36,594 bases of DNA from a virus, in the IMG/VR virus record IMGVR_UViG_3300003873_000059, positions 1 through 36,594 of that record; one strand, given 5' to 3'. How positions within the stretch are numbered: the first letter of the stretch is position 1; each line of letters begins with the position of its first letter. Under the pieces are notes generated by a model, which ran no database searches, was not told the DNA's origin, and saw nothing but the letters and a program-made list of their open reading frames with translations. A program made the position numbers and the translations under genes. Positions 16,083 to 22,855 of this stretch are shown here, piece after piece.

Positions 16083-16379
16083 TTAGGATTGATTCAAAAG
16101 ATTCAATCGAATCATAACATCCTCTAATCGCTGTACACGTTTTTCTAAATCTGATGAAATTTCTTCCTCTGATTCGGCATATGCTTCTGTGATCAATTTC
16201 ATTTCGACCGGTAAGTATATCTCTGTATTAACATTTCCATAGTCATCCAAAAATTCGCTAGAGAATTCTGAGAAACAATCAATATGAGCAACAGAAATCA
16301 AAGCTCTTGTCGACTCAACATTTACCCACATTTCAACCATGTCATTATCGATGGCATTGATTTTTAATTCTAAATTCAT
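16083..16379 (-). CDS. 98-aa hypothetical protein
   Basis: Ribosome site AGGAG 7 nt before ATG 16379. Acidic protein with a predicted C-terminal coiled coil ('SDLEKRVQRLEDVMIRLNLL'). It is the last gene of the ardA - RNA ligase transcript. No family recognised. Confidence 0.7.
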   Translation of the reverse strand: MNLELKINAIDNDMVEMWVNVESTRALISVAHIDCFSEFSSEFLDDYGNVNTEIYLPVEMKLITEAYAESEEEISSDLEKRVQRLEDVMIRLNLLNQS

Positions 16380-16388
16380 TTTATTCTC

Positions 16389-17417
16389 CTAAAATTTATC
16401 GCATTGGGCGAACCAAAAAACTGTGGCCTTGCTTGAAATGCTTTTTGATACATCTTTGGCACATAGACCGCTAGCGCAAAGCATTTCGATTTCTTCATCC
16501 AAAATATCATTGACGATCCATTTCAAGTAAAAGCCAGTCTCTTTTCGATCAACTTCTTTGCCTGCTTCACGCAATACAGATAATCCTTGTTCCAAGCGAT
16601 TCTGTGTTACCGTAGCATCCGCAAATTCTTGGACAGAATTCATTTTCTCTACGTCTACTGGTGCTAAAGTCTTTGTATGTGAAGATTGATGCTTCGAACC
16701 TTTGCACTTAAACCAGCACCCCGCATCCAGAGACAATTCATAATCTGCGGGGCGATAAACAATCCCTTCACCGATGTCTGATACACCAAACGCCTTTCCT
16801 ACCGGACATTCATCTTCTACAGATTGTGTCAGTTCACAAAGCATGTTTGTTGATAGTTCTGGATGGTTAAAATCAACCTCTACCTCATACTTCTTGAATT
16901 GATCAATGAAATAGACCTGATTCTCGTTTAGAATACGCATTGATTCTTCGTCTAGATTATAGACACGTTCGTGGACATATTCTCCGGGTTTATCTTTGCG
17001 CTCTACAAATTTATCGAACAGCATCCACATTTTAGGAAGCTGACAAATAGCAACACTCTTCTGAATACCGGCCCCACACCATTCTCCGAAGATAACACCA
17101 TCTTGTGGAAGTAAATTCCAGACTTCTTCTGGTAGACCAGCGACAAATGCCGCAAACCCAGCATTATCCTTCGTGATTGAAATATCTCGAGTCCTAGACT
17201 CCGGAGTTCGAACTCCATTACATACCCTGACAGCGGAATTCGTACCGTGTAATTTCGGAGTTCCGATGAATTTTATTGTAGGATAATCACTCTTATGTTC
17301 AATGATCGCAGTGCCTTCTTCATCGAATCCTTGAAAATCATGCCGCCGCCGAACGTGTCTTACTACTCCAGAGAATTGACCAATCTTAGGAAATGGTTTG
17401 AATTTATTTTCTATCAT
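16389..17417 (-). CDS. RNA ligase 2 family (Rnl2-like)
   Basis: 342 aa from ATG 17417, chosen because TAGGAG lies just upstream (the ardA stop is part of that site); T4 Rnl2 is 334 aa. The nucleotidyltransferase motifs are in order: motif I K55-L-H-G-T-N (T4 Rnl2: KIHGTN, Lys is the AMP carrier), 'GVIFGEWCGAG' for motif III/IIIa, 'EGIVYRP' for motif IV and 'WFKCKGSKH' for motif V. It seals 3'-OH/5'-phosphate RNA ends in duplexes. Together with Rnl1 (33349-34467) and HD-Pnk (30602-31645) it gives a complete RNA repair set. Confidence 0.92.
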   Translation of the reverse strand: MIENKFKPFPKIGQFSGVVRHVRRRHDFQGFDEEGTAIIEHKSDYPTIKFIGTPKLHGTNSAVRVCNGVRTPESRTRDISITKDNAGFAAFVAGLPEEVWNLLPQDGVIFGEWCGAGIQKSVAICQLPKMWMLFDKFVERKDKPGEYVHERVYNLDEESMRILNENQVYFIDQFKKYEVEVDFNHPELSTNMLCELTQSVEDECPVGKAFGVSDIGEGIVYRPADYELSLDAGCWFKCKGSKHQSSHTKTLAPVDVEKMNSVQEFADATVTQNRLEQGLSVLREAGKEVDRKETGFYLKWIVNDILDEEIEMLCASGLCAKDVSKSISSKATVFWFAQCDKF

Positions 17418-17425
17418 GTTTGCTC

Positions 17426-17905
17426 CTAGTAACAATTGCTGAAATAGTAACCGTCATATTCAGAATAATCCATAGCCAGATCGCGTCCAAATGATTCATA
17501 GTCGAAATACCGTTCCAAAGTTTCAGCGCAGCCGCCAAACAAATCAGTAGATTCAGCGTATTCGATAGCCAGATCGGTAGTGTTATCATAGCTACCACTA
17601 TATGATTCAACTGGTACGTCTAGGCATTTGGCCGCATCGACAACCGATTGTCCATATTGATCTACGTTTTCTGCATATTCTACCAATTCATCAATGACTG
17701 GATACTCACCAAATTCACTAGAAATACCATCATAATCAGTGACAAAATATTCTTCACGTTCTACGCCATACTTCTCTGACTGCTTTTCCAGAAAAATGTC
17801 AATTTCGTCTTGAATTTCATCAGCGTCCAGACATTCAATATCCAACCAGAACCCGTCCAAGTTGCCTTCGTTATATGCTGCTAAATCCGTAATGTAAATT
17901 TTCAT
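17426..17905 (-). CDS. ardA: Antirestriction protein ArdA
   Basis: 159 aa from ATG 17905 (AGGAG 8 nt upstream); ArdA proteins are about 165 aa. The start 'MKIYITDLAAYNEGNLDGFWLDIE' is the ArdA signature, and the protein is strikingly acidic, as expected for a B-form DNA mimic that blocks type I restriction enzymes. Other family pieces are 'EEYFVTDYDG' and 'LDVPVESYSGSYDN'. It is read from the promoter at 17949-17977, so it should be made early, before restriction acts. ArdA is commoner on conjugative elements than in T4-like phages. Confidence 0.95.
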   Translation of the reverse strand: MKIYITDLAAYNEGNLDGFWLDIECLDADEIQDEIDIFLEKQSEKYGVEREEYFVTDYDGISSEFGEYPVIDELVEYAENVDQYGQSVVDAAKCLDVPVESYSGSYDNTTDLAIEYAESTDLFGGCAETLERYFDYESFGRDLAMDYSEYDGYYFSNCY

Positions 17906-17948
17906 AATTAAATCTCCTTTTGTTTTTGTTTTCTCTTTCAATACAATA

Positions 17949-17977
17949 AGTCTAAACTATTTCTTTGATCTTGTCAA
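17949..17977 (-). promoter_or_regulatory. Sigma70-like promoter for ardA
   Basis: TTGACA, 17 bp, TAGACT. Its spacer differs from the promoter at 20390-20418 by one base. Confidence 0.85.
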
Positions 17978-17980
17978 CCC

Positions 17981-18055
17981 TTATTTTCCTGGCCTTTCAC
18001 CAGTGGTTAGTTTGTCTAACCGTTGAAGCTTGTTCTTTGAACGCTTCTTTCCCAT
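17981..18055 (-). CDS. Possible 24-aa basic peptide, leaderless
   Basis: A 24-codon frame (9 Lys/Arg in the first 18 residues) starts 7 nt after the -10 of the promoter at 18063-18091, so the transcript would begin at the ATG. A GGTTAG/CTAACC inverted repeat lies inside it (18005-18021). It may be a real peptide or the scar of a lost gene whose promoter remains. Confidence 0.3.
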   Translation of the reverse strand: MGKKRSKNKLQRLDKLTTGERPGK

Positions 18056-18062
18056 TGAGTTA

Positions 18063-18091
18063 AGTCTAAACTATTTTGACGCTATTGTCAA
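18063..18091 (-). promoter_or_regulatory. Sigma70-like promoter downstream of 18088 gene
   Basis: TTGACA, 17 bp, TAGACT. The -35 contains the TGA stop of the gene ending at 18088. A second promoter (17949-17977) follows within 90 bp. Confidence 0.8.
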
Positions 18092-18519
18092 GCGACAAAT
18101 TTGTATGGTTTGTTCCAGCGTCCGATATTGATATTGATGTACCAACCAACATCGAAATAATCAGACATTACATCAGAATTGTTGTGATTCCCGGTCATCA
18201 TCGCTACACGAAGCTCCGACAGGAACTTCTCACAATCTCCAGAGAATGAACTATCTATATTATAAGGGTTTACTTGTATGTGAGCGGTGGCCCTGTCTTC
18301 CGCTGTCCGCGTGTCTATCTGTTCTGATGTATTTTGTACACGGTCGTATGCGTGATTTTCGATCCAATTTTCAATCAAATCCAGCTTACCTTCGCGAATA
18401 TTCACCACAAGGGAGGAATAATGCTCAACTGCGATTGAACCTTTCATGCCATACTTCTTGAGTACCAACTTGATTGCTGGCGCCAATTCCTTTTTGTGTT
18501 CTTGATTCATAAAAGCCAT
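18088..18519 (-). CDS. 143-aa conserved hypothetical protein
   Basis: Start ATG 18519 chosen for its AAAGGAG leader; the frame is open further upstream but reads across a promoter. The N-terminus 'HKKELAPAIKLVLKKYGMKGSIAV' and 'SLVVNIREG' recall a small domain found in phage and plasmid proteins of unknown role; the C-terminus 'YFDVGWYININIGRWNKPY' belongs to the same pattern. Single gene on its own promoter; its stop lies in the next -35 element. Confidence 0.75.
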   Translation of the reverse strand: MAFMNQEHKKELAPAIKLVLKKYGMKGSIAVEHYSSLVVNIREGKLDLIENWIENHAYDRVQNTSEQIDTRTAEDRATAHIQVNPYNIDSSFSGDCEKFLSELRVAMMTGNHNNSDVMSDYFDVGWYININIGRWNKPYKFVA

Positions 18520-18556
18520 AATATAATCTCCTTTTGTTTTCTCTTTCAATACAATA

Positions 18557-18585
18557 AGTCTAAACTTATTTTGTGCGTTTGTCAA
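18557..18585 (-). promoter_or_regulatory. Sigma70-like promoter for the 18519 gene
   Basis: TTGACA, 17 bp, TAGACT with the shared leader (ATTGTATTGAAAGAG, AAAGGAG). The -35 contains the TGA stop of the deaminase gene. Confidence 0.85.
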
Positions 18586-18974
18586 GCACCAACATTCATC
18601 ACCGAAAAACCTTCTGGAGTAGTATATACAACATTTTCGATGATAGAATCCTTCAATGCGGCTACACAAATTGTACATGGCTTGGCACATGCGGTTTTGC
18701 CGTTCTTCAATTTACGAGCCACATATATTGCTTCGACATCCAGCGTTCGAAGTTTCACCAGTGCTGCTATCTCTGCATGCAGGAAACATCGTTCTGGTCG
18801 ATTCACGGAATTTGCCCATTTCTGTTGAACAGGGTGAGATTTGGTCGAATTAAAAGCCTCTGACATTATTTTTCCGTGGTGGTTGATTATCACAGCACCG
18901 ATTTTATGCTTTTCGAAGTCTGATTCGTCGGACAAAGTTTTTGCTCTGTCCAGAATTTTTTCAAATAATTTCAA
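18582..18974 (-). CDS. Cytidine/deoxycytidylate deaminase-like protein
   Basis: 130 aa from a TTG at 18974 with GGAAG just upstream; the frame runs further but there it only mirrors the upstream zinc-ribbon gene. Zinc-dependent deaminase motifs are H-A-E ('FLHAEIAAL') and P-C-x2-C ('AKPCTICVAAL'), with 'KHKIGAVIINHHGKI' before them. It could be a dCMP deaminase feeding thymidylate synthase, or a cytidine deaminase of other specificity. It is smaller than T4 Cd (193 aa). The stop overlaps the next promoter. Confidence 0.85.
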   Translation of the reverse strand: MKLFEKILDRAKTLSDESDFEKHKIGAVIINHHGKIMSEAFNSTKSHPVQQKWANSVNRPERCFLHAEIAALVKLRTLDVEAIYVARKLKNGKTACAKPCTICVAALKDSIIENVVYTTPEGFSVMNVGA

Positions 18975-19170
18975 TTTCTTCCGTCCAACTATGAGAACAA
19001 CGACGACAACGCCATATTGGATTTTCTCCAATTTGTGGATAATTCATCAATTGTAGTTGTGTTAATTCGCCACAATTAGAACAAGGATGAACATGATATA
19101 CCAAATTCCTACGGTAATTATCTAATTCCTTCATTTCGTCGTAGCTTGACATGATGTTTTCTGCGTCCAT
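18961..19170 (-). CDS. 69-aa zinc-ribbon protein
   Basis: ATG 19170 overlaps the previous stop as TAATG. Two Cys pairs, 'CSNCG' and 'CRRCS' about 23 residues apart, form a typical zinc ribbon. Its 3' end overlaps the deaminase start by 14 nt. Might bind nucleic acid; function unknown. Confidence 0.7.
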   Translation of the reverse strand: MDAENIMSSYDEMKELDNYRRNLVYHVHPCSNCGELTQLQLMNYPQIGENPIWRCRRCSHSWTEEIEII

Positions 19171-19382
19171 TAGCCAATCCAACTAGGAAGAATAATTTCT
19201 TCAAATTCTCGAATGTGATTTCCACGTTCGTCATACTTTGAATTAAATGTGACTGTTGCTTGACCTGCTTGGGCACCATATCCTGCGCCGTCGTCATCGA
19301 CCAGAAGTTCCGCGTCATACTTGTTCAAAAGCGCGGACAGTTCTCCCAAAAACTTCTCTGATGTCAAATTTTCTGTCGTCAT
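19170..19382 (-). CDS. 70-aa hypothetical protein
   Basis: ATG 19382 follows AAGGAGATTTAATT, the repeated leader. The protein has 'ELLVDDDGAGYG' in its middle and an acidic C-terminal half. First gene of the cassette that also holds the zinc ribbon and the deaminase. Confidence 0.75.
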   Translation of the reverse strand: MTTENLTSEKFLGELSALLNKYDAELLVDDDGAGYGAQAGQATVTFNSKYDERGNHIREFEEIILPSWIG

Positions 19383-19417
19383 AATTAAATCTCCTTGTCT
19401 TCTCTTTCAATACAATA

Positions 19418-19446
19418 ATACTAAACTTATTCTACGCGTTTGTCAA
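19418..19446 (-). promoter_or_regulatory. Sigma70-like promoter for 19382 cassette
   Basis: TTGACA, 17 bp, TAGTAT. The whole core is identical to the promoter at 31667-31695, including the spacer. Confidence 0.85.
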
Positions 19447-19457
19447 GAAAAGATTTG

Positions 19458-19464
19458 CTAAATA
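19458..19464 (+). promoter_or_regulatory. Late promoter box CTAAATA for isolated plus-strand gene
   Basis: Ends 5 nt before ATG 19470; no ribosome site in between. It is divergent from the early promoter at 19418-19446. Confidence 0.7.
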
Positions 19465-19469
19465 GTATT

Positions 19470-20003
19470 ATGCTGACATTCAAACAACACCTAACCAACG
19501 AATCTTATGAACGGGCAATTCTTGAACTTGCTGTTTTAGCAGAAGAAACAGAAAACGACTTTCTCGACGAAGCCGTGCTAGACAAAGCACATCACGTTCT
19601 AGCAAAGGTTGGTCTTCATGCTTCACAGGGAAAGGGGTTGATTCAATACGCTCTATCTATTGGGAAAGGGATGGCACAATTGATCGGCGCTGCTGTTCGT
19701 GGCGACACAGATAAAATCAAAGAAGTTGGCAAATCTATCAAGAAAGAAGATGTGTTGGATTTCTTGTTGAAATTAGATCAGGCCAGCTTACATTTAGTGA
19801 CTGGGCCTATCCATTTAATCGATGCGACGTTAGGCTTGCACATTGGAGCAAATTTATCTGCGGCCGCAATGTCTGCCACAACAGCGTTCAAACAGGCCAT
19901 CGAAGCAGCAAAGGCTCATGTTCACAAAGCTATTGGTAATGCGAAAACTAAAGCTAAAATCCTAAACAACATTGGTAGGATCGAAAAACTCATATCCGCT
20001 TAA
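19470..20003 (+). CDS. Late protein with capsid-targeting-like N-terminus
   Basis: 177 aa on the plus strand, alone among minus-strand early genes, with a CTAAATA late promoter. The start 'MLTFKQHLTNE' resembles the capsid targeting sequences of T4 internal proteins ('MKTYQEFIAE'), which are cut after Glu by the prohead protease gp21. The rest is helical, with Gly/Ala-rich amphipathic stretches ('GLIQYALSIGKGMAQLIGAA', 'GANLSAAAMSA') and a Lys-rich end. An internal head protein ejected with the DNA is my inference. The TAA stop shares TTAA with the converging gene. Confidence 0.8.
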   Translation: MLTFKQHLTNESYERAILELAVLAEETENDFLDEAVLDKAHHVLAKVGLHASQGKGLIQYALSIGKGMAQLIGAAVRGDTDKIKEVGKSIKKEDVLDFLLKLDQASLHLVTGPIHLIDATLGLHIGANLSAAAMSATTAFKQAIEAAKAHVHKAIGNAKTKAKILNNIGRIEKLISA

Positions 20004-20224
20004 AACAACTCCTTCACCAGAGCAAATGTATTAACCGCAACAAAGAAAACTTGAAGGAGACAAATAGCATAGTCTTTCTTCAGGTAAGTTGTAACTGCCA
20101 AAATTAAAGCAGACACACTAAACAGCGAAAACACCAAAACAAAATTTGCGTCTTTGGCGTAAATCGAAATCATAACACTGGCAGCAACACATATCACCAC
20201 CGCGACATTTTCAATAATTTTCAA
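20000..20224 (-). CDS. 74-aa membrane protein
   Basis: Starts at a TTG (20224) with GGAAG 6 nt upstream, overlapping the previous gene by 14 nt. Nearly the whole chain is hydrophobic, with two to three membrane segments (about residues 5-22, 27-47, 52-72). Converges with the late gene, stops overlapping in TTAA. Function unknown. Confidence 0.65.
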   Translation of the reverse strand: MKIIENVAVVICVAASVMISIYAKDANFVLVFSLFSVSALILAVTTYLKKDYAICLLQVFFVAVNTFALVKELF

Positions 20225-20354
20225 TTTGCGCTTCCAGATTATCTTGTGCTTCTTCTAACACATCAATATAGTGAAGATCCGGTTCGTCTTTGAGCAATTC
20301 CTTTTCAATGACCCGTTCTATAAGCAGTACAGCGTCCATTATTTCGTTATTCAT
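20211..20354 (-). CDS. 47-aa acidic protein
   Basis: ATG 20354 with GAGGAG upstream. Helical, Glu-rich ('AVLLIERVIEKELL', 'VLEEAQDNLEAQIENY'), likely a short coiled coil. First gene of a two-gene cassette with the membrane protein; promoter at 20390-20418. Confidence 0.65.
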   Translation of the reverse strand: MNNEIMDAVLLIERVIEKELLKDEPDLHYIDVLEEAQDNLEAQIENY

Positions 20355-20389
20355 AATTATTTCTCCTCAATTTCTCTTTCAATACAATA

Positions 20390-20418
20390 AGTCTAAACTA
20401 TTTCTTTGCTCTTGTCAA
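20390..20418 (-). promoter_or_regulatory. Sigma70-like promoter for 20354 cassette
   Basis: TTGACA, 17 bp, TAGACT with the shared ATTGTATTGAAAGAG leader. Confidence 0.85.
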
Positions 20419-20421
20419 GCA

Positions 20422-20724
20422 TCAATATATGAAATAGACATCATCTTCGGTGATAATAACTTCCTCGGAATCTACTTTCTTTCCTTCATGCTTTCCGTCA
20501 GAACCACAAATCCCAGAAATCTGAACTTTGTCGCCAACTGAAACTGTCATCGGGCGACGTTTACCGTTCTTCATTATATCACCGGGGCCTACTGCGGTAA
20601 CCAAAGCATCTCGATTTGGGTGAAGATGCTTGTCTGGTGTCAGCAAAATGATCCTATCTGACAATTTCGGCGGGTCAAGCAACTTCACACGCACTTTATT
20701 TCCCAATGGTCGTACTCTGTGCAT
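20422..20724 (-). CDS. GroES-like co-chaperonin
   Basis: 100 aa, as bacterial GroES (97 aa). 'VRPLGNKVRVKLLDPP' matches GroES 'IRPLHDRVIVKR', and 'ALVTAVGPGDIMKNGKRRPMTVSVGDKVQI' matches the conserved core 'VLAVGNGRI..G...PLDVKVGD'. The mobile loop position holds 'SDRIILLTPDKHLH', less GroES-like. It would cap the host GroEL, replacing GroES for head-protein folding as gp31 does in T4, but it is more similar in sequence to GroES than gp31 is. Last gene of the 22519 operon. Confidence 0.9.
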   Translation of the reverse strand: MHRVRPLGNKVRVKLLDPPKLSDRIILLTPDKHLHPNRDALVTAVGPGDIMKNGKRRPMTVSVGDKVQISGICGSDGKHEGKKVDSEEVIITEDDVYFIY

Positions 20725-20732
20725 ATTCTCTC

Positions 20733-20999
20733 CTAATGAATGTATTTTTTGTCGTATAGATCATAGACTGATGTTACTTTGTTTTGAACAATATAGGCAA
20801 ATTCATCCCATAAGTCCTGTGCAGATTCAAGGCCACCGGGTTCTTTGATGTAACCAACCAACTCTTTTCTTCCTTCTTCTTCTACTAACCATATTTGCCA
20901 ACAGTGTAACAGCGGGCGAAAATATAAGCCAGTCGTTTCGATAGAGTCAATTATATCTTTCTCTATGTCTGGCATCTCTACATTTGGATGATATTTCAT
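20733..20999 (-). CDS. 88-aa hypothetical protein
   Basis: ATG 20999 overlaps the phosphoesterase stop. Contains Trp/Tyr-rich 'LHCWQIWLVEEEGRKELVGYI' and an acidic helix. Part of the co-chaperonin operon. No family recognised. Confidence 0.7.
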   Translation of the reverse strand: MKYHPNVEMPDIEKDIIDSIETTGLYFRPLLHCWQIWLVEEEGRKELVGYIKEPGGLESAQDLWDEFAYIVQNKVTSVYDLYDKKYIH

Positions 21000-21706
21000 A
21001 ATTCAATGACCTTCAAACAGTTAAATTCCCCATTCTCGAAACTCCCGTTCCATTTTGAATACCCTCTTGGATTACAAACTAGCCGAGTTTTGCTATTGTT
21101 GTGAAGTTTATCGAAGCTATCATGCGTATGTCCGCAAATCCAAACATCGGGCCGGTATTTATCTAGCAGCCAGTCAAGATTTGTGTAAAATCCTAGATTG
21201 CAACCACCAGTGCCATCTATCAACCATTTTTTATGAACACAACTAAGCGACGGTAAATGGTGAGTAAAAACAACACATTTCTTGTCTTGATGTTTTTCTA
21301 AACAAGATTCGATAAATTCAAGATCAGCTTTGTGTCTATTATTCATCCAGTCCCAAGTGAACCCGTCAATAAATTTGTCGTTCATCATAGTATAAGCAAA
21401 CTGTGAACCTTCGCCAGACCACAATGTAGCGCCTATTAGAACAACATCGTCACGAACAACACAATATTGAGGATGCTTGAAACTGTCAATAGAACCACTA
21501 TATCCAGTATGATTGCCTTCTAGTTCAAATACGTTATCCTTACCATATTCAAGATTTGCCCGATTGATAAAATCTTGATAATCTTTCTGAGCGTAAGGAA
21601 CAGACGACACCATATCACCCGCCAAAATTAAAACATCTGCTTGTGGCAAATCTAATTTATATGGTGCCGACTCTATATGCAAATCTGAAAGGATTGAGAT
21701 TTTCAT
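20996..21706 (-). CDS. Calcineurin-like metallophosphoesterase
   Basis: 236 aa from ATG 21706 (AGAGGA site); the frame is open upstream across another gene's end. Motifs in order: 'SDLHIES' (D-x-H), 'LILAGDMV' (GD), 'ELEGNHTG' (GNH), 'VFTHHLPSL' and 'WICGHTHDS' (GHTH). This is a complete two-metal site. The substrate is unknown; phage members include nucleotide and RNA end phosphatases. Its place in an operon with RNA- and nucleotide-related genes does not narrow the choice. Confidence 0.9.
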   Translation of the reverse strand: MKISILSDLHIESAPYKLDLPQADVLILAGDMVSSVPYAQKDYQDFINRANLEYGKDNVFELEGNHTGYSGSIDSFKHPQYCVVRDDVVLIGATLWSGEGSQFAYTMMNDKFIDGFTWDWMNNRHKADLEFIESCLEKHQDKKCVVFTHHLPSLSCVHKKWLIDGTGGCNLGFYTNLDWLLDKYRPDVWICGHTHDSFDKLHNNSKTRLVCNPRGYSKWNGSFENGEFNCLKVIEL

Positions 21707-21720
21707 AATTCCTCTTTTTG

Positions 21721-22014
21721 TCAGGTAATAATTTTCTTTTCTGTTGCCGTCTGAATCAGTCCAAATGCCTGCTGATAACCCGAGACAACATCTGCGCAGG
21801 CTTGGTTGAGTAGTAACACTTGGTCTACAGAAAATGTGAACTTGCGTGATGCGGCAAAAGCGAACCACGGGGCGAATCTCGCTTGTCCGTCGTTTCCTTG
21901 AACGATAGTCACCGGGTTGTTCAATACAACGGTGTTCGTATCAAAATCGTCTTCTACAACTTCCGCGATAAATTCCGCGCCGTTTTTCAACATCACTGCT
22001 CTAATATTACTCAT
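21721..22014 (-). CDS. 97-aa protein, possibly Sm-like
   Basis: The beta-rich N-terminal half ('AVMLKNGAEFIAEVVEDDFDTNTVVLNNPVTI' pattern) looks like an Sm/LSm barrel start, seen in small T4-like phage proteins; the C-terminal half is helical. An RNA-related role is only a guess from fold pattern. It overlaps its upstream neighbour by 4 nt. Confidence 0.6.
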   Translation of the reverse strand: MSNIRAVMLKNGAEFIAEVVEDDFDTNTVVLNNPVTIVQGNDGQARFAPWFAFAASRKFTFSVDQVLLLNQACADVVSGYQQAFGLIQTATEKKIIT

Positions 22015-22286
22015 TTATTCTCCTTTTGTGTACCTATTCTATAATTGCCTAACGGGCCTTCATTTAGGCTCATGCTATCAAGCACATCGTAAGAGTACCG
22101 TTGCAATGCTTCGGCCTGTAGCAATAAGCCAACTATCTGCTGGTTGTTGCGTAGCACTGTCTTCGCTTCGAAGTCTGGGTCGTCTTCAATATAAGAACAC
22201 TTTGCTACAATTTCGGCCGAAACAGCCTGCAATAGTTCCTCAAGTTTATATCCATCTGGATTATCTCTACCCATAAGTATGCTCAT
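22011..22286 (-). CDS. 91-aa hypothetical protein
   Basis: ATG 22286 overlaps the 22283 stop. Mostly helical ('LEELLQAVSAEIVAKC', 'NNQQIVGLLLQAEALQRYSYDVL'). Middle gene of the 22519 operon. No family recognised. Confidence 0.7.
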   Translation of the reverse strand: MSILMGRDNPDGYKLEELLQAVSAEIVAKCSYIEDDPDFEAKTVLRNNQQIVGLLLQAEALQRYSYDVLDSMSLNEGPLGNYRIGTQKENK

Positions 22287-22519
22287 TTATTCTCCTTGTT
22301 GTTCCATTTATTCCAAAATGGTGTTTTGACCGTAGTCATTTTATATGATTCAATAGCTGATGTGGGAAAGGTAAGCATGCTTCCAGTTTGATCATAAAAC
22401 CAGAAAGATTCTAAATTTGTAATTTCTTTCATCACCAATGCCATTTTTTCCGTTTCGTCCGCCACAGAAGTATATTCTGCTCCGCTTGTTGTTCGAACCG
22501 TTAGAACGCTTTCTGACAC
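22283..22519 (-). CDS. 78-aa hypothetical protein, GTG start
   Basis: GTG at 22519 with AAAGGAG 8 nt upstream. First gene of a five- or six-gene operon ending with the co-chaperonin. Small beta-rich N-terminus ('VLTVRTTSGAEYTS'), no recognised family. The transcript has an unusually long leader of about 90 nt for this phage. Confidence 0.65.
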   Translation of the reverse strand: MSESVLTVRTTSGAEYTSVADETEKMALVMKEITNLESFWFYDQTGSMLTFPTSAIESYKMTTVKTPFWNKWNNKENK

Positions 22520-22615
22520 GTTTTTATCTCCTTTGCTTACCAGTACATCAAAAACAAATTCAAATCGCTTTACGACGTACTGTAGCGCCTTGAATCGTTA
22601 TTTAGTATGTTGTTG

Positions 22616-22644
22616 ATTCTACCATATCTTGATTGACTTGTCAA
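22616..22644 (-). promoter_or_regulatory. Sigma70-like promoter for the 22519-20422 operon
   Basis: TTGACA, 17 bp, TAGAAT. A CTAAATA sequence at 22599-22605 follows but is about 80 nt from the start codon, so I do not treat it as a late promoter. Confidence 0.8.
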
Positions 22645-22654
22645 GCATTAATTT

Positions 22655-22855
22655 TCAAAACAATCCAAACCATAATCCCCAGCCATGAACAATTCCAATT
22701 GGGAAGAAAATTGCTCCAGCCAGAAGGAATATCCAATCTTGATTTTGTATGCAAAATATAACGTGAGTGACCCAAGCTGGAATTGCCGACAACAAAACTA
22801 CAACAAAGCCACAACCCAAAGTCGTTCCAAAGAATTTTACTGGGGCTATCTTCAT
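22655..22855 (-). CDS. 66-aa membrane protein
   Basis: ATG overlaps the ligase stop (ATGA). Two hydrophobic segments at about residues 12-33 and 41-62, with Trp/Gly-rich end 'GIVHGWGLWFGLF'. Likely inner membrane. Function unknown. Confidence 0.65.
   Translation of the reverse strand: MKIAPVKFFGTTLGCGFVVVLLSAIPAWVTHVIFCIQNQDWIFLLAGAIFFPIGIVHGWGLWFGLF

Noticed and set aside
18520-18690. Upstream extension of the 18088 gene by 57 codons
   Set aside because: It reads through a strong promoter and the end of the deaminase gene; the AAAGGAG leader fits ATG 18519.
22599-22605. CTAAATA on the minus strand
   Set aside because: About 80 nt from the next start codon and just downstream of a strong early promoter; the spacing rule seen for late genes is not met.
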